Shown piece by piece: positions 34,101 to 43,100 of a stretch of DNA of 64,000 nucleotides (within the stretch, counting starts at the first letter, position 1; each line of letters begins with the position of its first letter). The translations under genes were made by a program, and so were the position numbers. The notes below the pieces were generated by a model. That model had not been told where the DNA came from. It worked only from the letters and a program-made list of their open reading frames with translations, and made no database searches. Source of the stretch: Yamagishiella unicocca (taxonomy: Eukaryota > Chlorophyta > Chlorophyceae > Chlamydomonadales > Volvocaceae). Location: NCBI GenBank assembly GCA_003116995.1, contig BDSL01000007.1, positions 1,054,001-1,118,000 on the forward strand, read 5' to 3'.

Positions 34101-37100
34101 GTTGGACGGCGGAGGCCTGTACGACGGAAGGAGGAAGTGAGAAAATATGGGGCGTGAAGATGCGGGACAGGGGGCAAGGCTAGCAGACGAGGGGGGGGCG
34201 CGGTACGAGTAGGGGCCTTTTGCAGGGGGAATGCGGGTGGGTGTGAGGGTGGGGGGCGCGGTACGAGTGGCGAGTGGGAGGAGGTGCGGGTGTCGTACGC
34301 ACCAGGGAGGGCACGTTTTTCGGGTAGTCCGGGGGAGGGAAAGGGCCGGGGGCTGGCGTGTGTGTATGGATGGGGCGAGGTATCGTGCGTCGGCATTGGT
34401 TGTGTGGCGGCGTCTGCGCCTACCCCCTTACCCCCCTCCCGCCCACCTCAAAACCCCCCGCCTCCCCCCCCCCCGCCTCCCCCCTTCTGCCCCCAGATCG
34501 GCTCCCTGGAGAGGGCCCTGACCAACTCCAAGGAGGACGGAGAGAAGCTCAAGGGGGAGCTGGAAACCATGTTGCGGAGGCTGGAAAATACGGAGCTAGA
34601 GCTCGAGTGAGTGTGTGTGCGGGGAGAGAAGAGGGAACATGGGGTAGGGGCCGGGCCGGGCCGGGCCTTATGCGCGGGGATCTAACCATAGAGGCCCTGG
34701 TGGGAGGATTTGGATCGCGGATGCGGTGGCGGTTGTCGCGTCTTGTTTTTGGCGGCCCACCTGGCCCTCCCCCGCCCTACCCATACACACCTCCCCCTCC
34801 CCCCCTTCTCCCCCGCCCCGCCAGTGAGGCCAAGGAGGAGATCCAGCGTCAAGCCGACGGGATGCAATCCCTGGAGTCGCGCATCGCGGCTGCCGGGGAG
34901 GAGCGCTCCAGGTTGCTTAAACAGGCAGAGCGGCTGGTCAGCGAGAAGGCGGACGTGGAGCGGACGGTGGGTCGGAGCACACACACACACACACCATTGC
35001 ACACACACACACACCATTGCATTGCACGCGAAGTTGTTACATATACCCCTGCTTTGCGCACTAGGATAGGTTACTAGGTACTTAGGCTTAGTCGTTGTCG
35101 GAGCTTCGCGCCAAGCCTACGCCGCAGCAGCGCGGCGTCGGTTGTTCGGGTCGCTACTGCAGCTCAGCCGCCCGCCACCGTCCTTCTGGTTACCGGAGCG
35201 CTGCGCGGACGGCGTCTACATAATCGGAATTTTGGCTTCTCGTGGACACACTCTGGGCTTCTTTCGGTAACTATTGGCGCCTCGCCTTGCCTCCGGATTC
35301 CTTGGTCTCTTTGCGCTCCGTCTCCTTCGCGGCTCAGCTCAGCATTTATAAAACACACACACACCGCCCTCCCTCTCCCCCCTCCGTCCCCCCCCCTCCG
35401 CCACCCCTCCCGCCCTCTCTCCTCCGCCCCTCCTCCGGGTGTCGTGTAAACCTATGTCGTGTAAGCCCTATGTCGTGTAAACCTATGTCGTGTAAACCCT
35501 ATGTCGTCTACACGGGTTTCCTCTCCCCCACCCGCCCCATCCCCTCCCCCCCCGCCCCCCCCCGCCCCGCAGTTCAAGCAACAACGCGACACGCTGCAGT
35601 CCGAGATCAACCGGCGTGGTACGGAGATCTCCGCTCTGCGGTCCGAGGTGGAGGGCCTCAACATGCGCATCGAGGGCCTCCTCGCGGAGCTGGGTCACAC
35701 GCGGGAGCAGCTGGAGCGCAAGCGGGAGAAGAAACGCAAGTGGAAGGTGCGCGCCTGGGGGATTCGAGGAAGACCCGTGGGACTGGGGGAGGGGGATGAG
35801 AGGAAACCCGGGGGGTGGCACTGAATAGCAAAACCGGTTAGGAAACGTTTGGGGGGGCCGGCGGGGGGGCTCGCCGTCAGCCCCCCCTGGGCTGAGGGGA
35901 GTGGCCACCTGGGTGGGGGCGGCAGTAGGCAGGCCGTGCTGGCGCCACTGATGTCACTGCCACCGCCACCACCGTGCCAAACCCTCTCCCCCTCCGTCTC
36001 CCCCTCCCTCTCCCCCTCCCTCTCCCGCTCCCTTCCCCCCCCTCCCTCTCCCGCTCCCTCTCCCCCCCTTCCCGCCCACCCACCCCCGCCCCCCTATACC
36101 TATGTTGTGGAACCGGTATGTATGCCACCCCCCCTTCCGCCTTCCCAGGTCGCCCGGTCGCAGTTCCAGCAGCAGGCTGAGTCGCTGCGCGTGTCCCTGG
36201 CGGAGCGGGACGGTATGGTGGCGGAGCTGGGGGCGCGGATAGAGCCGCTGGAGGTGGACGTGGCGGTGCTGATGGCGGACAGGTGGGGGGGCGGAGGGGG
36301 GGAGTGGGGGGGGGCGGAGGGGGGGGAGTGGGGGGCGGAAAACAAGGGGGGGGAGTCGGCTGGGGAGGACAGGAGGGCGGTGTGTGCTGTGTGTTTGTGT
36401 TGGGGGTTACAATAATAGACCCGATAACGCGACTCGCGTGTGTTTGTGTTGGGGGGCGCCTGGAGGTGCCGTACACGCTGGAGCGGGCGGCTTTACGTCA
36501 CCCCTCCGAGCCCTGGTCCGAGGACTGCTCCGAAACCTGGCACCCCCCCCCCGGGGATCTCCTCCTTTTTACATCGTGCGGTGCAGGGGGCGAGACGGCC
36601 ACAACAACCGGGACGACGGCGAAAAGGACGTGGAAGGGTCGTCTGACCAGGTACGACAGTGGCCTCGAGGCGCGCGGATACGGCACTGTACGACGGTACG
36701 GCCGCGGGTCCGGTGGTTGCTACGCTCCATCCTGTGCGATGTGGAGTGTACGGCGCACCTCGTCACGCACCCCCTTCCCAGCCACTCACCCGCTCCCCCC
36801 TCTTGCACCCCATATTCTAAACCCTAAAACCTAAACCCCCCTAAAATCCTTAGGCACCCGAGGTCGACATCGTGGCTGAGCAGCTGCAGTGGGACGAGTG
36901 CACCCAGCACCAACTGGACCTCTCTAACAGGTGGGTCCGGGAGGGTTGGAGGGGAGAGGGAGGGGAAAGGAAGATGGTTGAAAGGGGCGGCAGCGGGCGC
37001 TGATGGTGGTTATGATGCTGTGGGGGCAGCTAGGGTAGGGGAGCTGGTTGGACTGACCCGCGGGTCAATCGGTTTCCGGCACCCGCCCACTGACCAGCTC

Positions 37101-40100
37101 CCCCACCTGGCGGCGCCCCCTCTCCCTCTAACCTTCGCCCTCCGCTCCTCCCCCCCCCGCTTTTGACGCCTCTGGTGTCGGGCGCTGCTCGTCCCGTGGT
37201 GTGTCGTACCGTGACGCGCGTCATGTCGTACAGGCTTGAGACCCAGCAGCGCGCCGTGGAGGCCGCCCGGCGCGAGTACGAGACCGCCCGAGCCAGCTTC
37301 TACGAGTCGCCCACTGAGGAGCGGCGCAAGACGGTGCTGCTGGGCATCGAGGTGGGGCCTCCAGGAAGGGAGGGGACCCGGGCCGGGAGGGAGGGAGGGG
37401 CCTCCAGGGAGGGAGGGAACCCGGGCCGGGAGGGAGGGGACTCCAGGGAGGGAGGGGACCCGGGCCGGGAGGGAGGGGCCTCCAGGGAGGGAGGGAACCC
37501 GGGCCGGGAGGGAGGGGCCTCCAGGGAGGGAGGGGGCCCGGGCCGGGAGGGAGGGGACTCCAGGGAGGGAGGGGACCCCGAGCGAGGGAGCTCGGAGGGG
37601 ACCTCCACCCACCCACCGCCTCCCCCCACAAATGTCGTCCCCCCTCCGTCTTTTCCTCACCCACGTTCTCCAGCATGCATCTCAAAACGCCTGTCCTAAT
37701 CTTCTAAAAGGTTTTCCTCGCATCCACGGGTCTTCCTCGAAACCTGGCCATGTCGTGTAACGGGTTTTTCATGCCCCCCCCCCCGGTTTTTATACACCCC
37801 CCAGGCCGTGCTCGCCAAGCTTCGAGTGGAGCGGGCGGAGACCGAGTCCGACCTGAGCCGCTTGCGCGACCGTCAGATGTCCATCCAGGGGCGCATGCAG
37901 GCGTACGAGAACGCGGCGTTCAAGAGGCGGATGGCGGTGCTGGAGAGGCGCACTGGGCAGGTGGGGGAGGGGTTAGGCGAGGAGGGAGGGGGAGCCGGTG
38001 ACGCGTAACAAAGGAGGGCGGGGTGGGGGTACTGGAGTGGTGGAGGAGTTAGCTTCGGCGGGTGGAGTGGGGGAGGGGAGGGAGAGCGGGGCAGGGAGCT
38101 GTGGAGTGTGGGGTGTGGGGTGGAAGGGGAGCCGGGGGTGCCGGTTGCGTCTGAAGGGTGGTGTGGAGGGTGGTGAGGAGGGTGTCGAGGAGGGTTAGGG
38201 CCTGAGTGGGCGGGCGGTGGGTGCAGGGGCGGTAACTTGGGGAGGGGCTCTCGTGGGTAGCCCTATGCGGCCCAAATGAGAGCACAGCGCCCTACTTCCC
38301 GCATACACACACCCCGTCTGTTCTAAACGGGTTTTTCTCGCATCCACGGGTCTTCCTCGAAACCCCCAACGGGTTTCCTCTCAACCTCTCCCACCCTACC
38401 GACAGGATCTTTAATTGTAACCCCCCCGATGGGTCTTTTTTGCCACCCCCCCCTCCCGATGCCTCACTCCACAGACCGAGAACGCCCTCAAGAACGAGCT
38501 TATCAACCGACTGGACGAGTCCAAGCAACGATCTCTACAACTTCAGGTACGAACTCCCCTTCCCCCTTCGCCCCTCTACCCCCCACTTCGTTACGCTCGG
38601 CCAAACCGTCACCCTAACCATCACTCTAACCACCACCCTAACCACCACCCTAACCATCACCCTAACCACTGCCCTCCATCTTTCTATCAGCACCCTACGA
38701 CGTAGCCCGCCCGCCCCAACACGTCCCTCCCTCCCTGGACCTCCCTCCCTTGACCTCCCTTCCTCGATCAGTCGACTGTGGACCAGCAGTCCGGCATTGC
38801 GACTGCCGCCCAGATGCGTGCCGCCCGTCTGGAGATGGACTACATCAAGACGGAGTCGGAGATGAGGGAGCTGGGGGAGAAGTGAGGCGGGGGGGGGAAG
38901 GGGGCGACGTCTAAGCTAGGCGTCCGAAGATGTCCGAAGTCTTACGCGTCAACTACACTTCCCACGTCGAGTTACCGAGATTTTTTGCGAACCCCCAACG
39001 GGTTTCCTCTCACACCCGTCCCAACGGGTGTCCTCTCACCCCCACCCTGCCTCCTCGGCTGCAGGCTGAAGAAGACCATCGAGTTCAAGGTGGAGCTGGA
39101 GCGGCAGCTGGCGCAGTACAAGAACATGGTGGGCTTCCTGCAGGCGGAGGTCTCGTCCCTCAGCAGGGAGAGGGACGCGCTCAAGACGACACTGCAGGTG
39201 CGGCGAGGGGGGGGTTACAATCAAATAACTGGTAACGCGACTGGGGAAGTGTAGCAGGTCGGGGGGGGGCATAAAAGAACCGGTAACTCGACATGGGAAA
39301 TGTAGCAGGTGCGGGGGGGCATAAGAGAACCCGCGAATCCACGCCCGGCAAACCAAGGGCGGTGAAAGGAGGGGGGGAGGGAGGGGGCCCCTGAAGGGAG
39401 GGTGTATCTGTATGTGTGACGCCGGGGTATGGGCACGCGTTGTGATGTGGGTTATTCCCGCTCCTTACCGCCGCCCGCTCGCGCGCCCCTCCCTCGATCT
39501 GGATCTGGGTTTGGATTCGGTTGTCGCAGGAGTTCGACACCAAGGTGGAGCGGCTGACCACGGACGTGTCGGAGGCGCAGTCGGCGATTGGCATCACCAG
39601 CAAGCGCCTGGAGGCCAAGTGGGTCCGGGCAACGGGGGCGGTGGGGCTGTGGGGCTGTGGGACTGTGAGGCTGTGGGACTGTGGGGCTGTGGGGCTGTGA
39701 GGCTGTGGCGCTGTGAGGCTGTGGGGCTGTGGGGCTGTGGGGTGTTGATGGCAAATTCGTGTGAACGGGGCTGGCGGTTATGCGGGAGGGAGGGCCGGCC
39801 GGGAGTGTGGCACTACTCCGCCGCCGCTGTCGCCGCCGCCGCCGCTGTGGTGGTCGTTCTGCCCAACACAAGGGTTTTGGGCAGCCCCCCCCCTGTGTTG
39901 CCCCGCTCGCCCCTGGGGCCCCCCTGGAGCCCTCCTCAACCCGTGCCCCCCCCCCCGCCAACGGCTCCACACACACCCCGCACCCCCCCGCACCCGCCAC
40001 CGTGCTGTGCACTGTACGATGCTGTACGGCACAGGTACGACGCGGAGAAGCGCGAGGCGCTGACCGCGATGTTGGAGCGCCAGAAGAAGCTGGAGGCCAA

Positions 40101-43100
40101 GGTGGCGCTGTGCGAGGCACGGATCAAGGTGAGGGAGGCGGGGGGGGGGATTGATAAGAGAATCTGCGAATCCACGGCCGGGGGATATAATTTGCTTGGG
40201 GGGCTGAGGAGGGGGTTTGCAAAGCTGCCGGGTTTTCCTTACAACAACCCCCCCGCCCGCGGCCTCCTACGGTCGAAACCACAGCCGGCGTTACTGTACC
40301 CCAACGCCGCCCACCCCGCTGCCGCCCATGCCCCTTTTCCTCTCGATCCGCCTTTTTTCTCCGCCCTACCGATCACCCACTGCCGCCGCATTGCCCCGCC
40401 CTTCGTCTCTACCCCTTGCCCCTGTTATTCCTAGTCGATTTTAGTTTTCTTCCCGAAGTGCCGACCAACGAGCTTCCTGTCAAACCCAAATCTCCATCTT
40501 AACCCCCATCCCGCCCCGCTCTCCCCCCCGCGCGCCCTCCCAGGAGCTGGAGACCGTGTGCCAGTTCGCCAACGAGTCCCTCCGGCGCTTCCTGGCGGCC
40601 TCCCTAGAGGTGATGGAGACCACCCCCGTGCCCTCCTTCATCTGGCACATCAACCGACCCAACCACCTGCACGACGCGCTGCTGGCCTGCAGCGGGAAGC
40701 AGCCGCAGCCCCAGCTGCTGACGATCGAGCAGGACCCGCGCTGGTCGGACGGCGGAGGCGTCGCCGTCGTGGGCCGAGTGGTGCCGCCGCCGCCGTCGCT
40801 GGGGGCGGCGCTGGGCAAGGTGCCGTACATAACCAACTTCGACTTTGAGCGCGACACGGTGCTCAGCTTCATGTCCAGCTGCTGGTCGTTCGACATGACG
40901 CTAGTCACCATCAGCCAGGTGTACGTGGACAAGCTGCAGGCAGACCTACGGGCGGTGAGTTGGATGAGATGTCGGGTTGGTTGGAGCGGTTGGGGGTTTC
41001 GCCGGTTGGTGATTGGCGGTTTGGGGAGGTCTTGGGGAGGAGTTAAGAGCCCTCTCCGCCCCTCGCTCCGCTTCGGGCCCGGCCCAAACCCGGCCACCAC
41101 AGCCCGCTCCCCCGCACGAACCAGACGTAACGTAACCGTCACAACGGAAGAAACGGCAACGACTTTAACCATCAAAACCAATCCCCTTGTTGCCCTTCCC
41201 CCACCCCCATCCCTGCAGGAGGAGGGGCTCCTGGGGGGCGTCGCGGGTCCCCGCGTCAGCCTGGAGCAGACCCTGTACGAGTTCTTCACGGCGCGGTTCG
41301 GATGCCGCCAGGCGGCGGAGCTGCACCTGGGCGCCTTCCTGTCCGCTGTACGGCGCTTCAGGTCGCAGCACGCCAAGGTGCGGCCTGCGTCCAAGACTCT
41401 AAAACCCTAAAACCCCAAAACCCTAAAACCCCAAAACGCGTTTATACACACACGCACACACACGCGCACATATATAAAGCACACGCACACACACAAACAC
41501 ACACGCAAGCACACACACCCCGGCCTGCAACCCCTCTCTTCCCCGCCCTTCCCCCCCGGGGTAGGTCCGCACCTTTGCGCGCCTGCTGCGGCTGCCGGAG
41601 CCACCCCCCAGCATCCCGGGCGCACCGGACGACGTGCTCAGCCACGAGCTGTTGCCGCCTCCGGCCGTGGAGTTCTATCTGACGCTCGTCAACAGGTGGG
41701 GGCCCCGGGTAGCGTTGGGTGGATGGGGTGGCGAGGGAAGGTGACTGGGGCCACCGGAGTTGGACAGGAATTCGGAACCGCTTCACCGAACCGCAACTAC
41801 CCCCCAAGAGCCCCTGTCCCTTTCGCAACCCAGCCCAACGCCAACACCTCCCGCTCCTCACGCCCCGAACCCGCATGCCGGCGCCACTCGCCCTCCAGGG
41901 TCCACTCCCGCGCAGGGCCCCTCATCGCAGAGGCCGCGGAGGGCTTCTCTCTGGTCAAGGCCAAGGTTCTGGTGCGGATGGCTCGGGAGTTCCTGCGGGG
42001 CTCCTTCAACACCACCCGGGATGACGTGGCGTCGACACCTGACCACATCAGGCACATGGTGGGGCGGGGGGGCGGGAGGAGAGCCAGGGGGGGAGCCAGG
42101 GGGGGGGGCAGCTTAGGGTTTAGGGTTTTCGTCCTCCCTTATCAGTCACCATTTCCATATGTGAAGGGCAACGTAGGAACTTGAGTGTAGTTGAGCGCGT
42201 CTCGGCCAGTGGCGCAACTGTCTGCATGACAAACCAACCTCTTGCAACGACCAACGACCAACGACCAACGACAGTTGTAACCACCACCGACAACGCCGCA
42301 ACCGCGACCGCGACCTGCAGGCCCTGAACGACGAGGAGAAGTCCATCGACATGGAGCTGGCGCTGGAGGCGATCCTGAGGGCGTTTGTGGCGCAGTACAA
42401 CGACGACTTTGATGCACTGTGCGCGACCTTCAGGTGGGGCACCGGGGGACGACGTACCGTGGGGTGGCGTACGGTTGCAAGGATAACCCGGGTATGGAAG
42501 AAAAGTCTCTTTTAGAATACTAGACGTTTCGAGAGGCAGGGGGATGACAACAGACCCGTGGGTCGGCGCTGGGGTGGGACAACATCACCCCCCCCCCGCG
42601 GATTATCCTTTGCCCCCCTCTCACAAGTCACAACGCAGCCCGAATCTCCAAACAAACCCTACCCGCCAGGACGAGCTTCGAGAACGTGGGTCGCAAGCTG
42701 ATCACCCCGGACGACATGCACGTCTTCCTGCGCCAGCTCAACGCGGAGAAGGCCGCCGCCATGCCGCCCTCGCGCACCCTGGCCATCTACGTGGAGGCCT
42801 GCCGGGCTGCGGGCGCGAACAGCGACAACCTAGGCAACGAGATCTGCAGGGCGGTGCTCAACAACGGTGAGCGGCTGGGCGGGCGGGTGGGCAGCAGCAG
42901 CGGCGCGGGAGGGAGGCGAGAAGACCCGGCTACACGTTAATAGGGCAGAAATTAGCCGGCGGACAGTTGTCGGACACGTTTTCGAGTGGCAGCAGGGGGA
43001 ACCCGAGTTAAGAAGCCGCTGTGGGGGCACCCGCGGTGGTTGTGTGGTTGCGTCGTGTGTACGACATAGTAAGGCCAACTGTCGTGGCGCACGTGCTCGG

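Noticed and set aside
41445..41520. (CA)n tracts here and near 18.5, 20.4, 20.9 and 35.0 kb as regulatory elements
   Set aside because: Ordinary microsatellites within introns; nothing in the sequence ties them to regulation.
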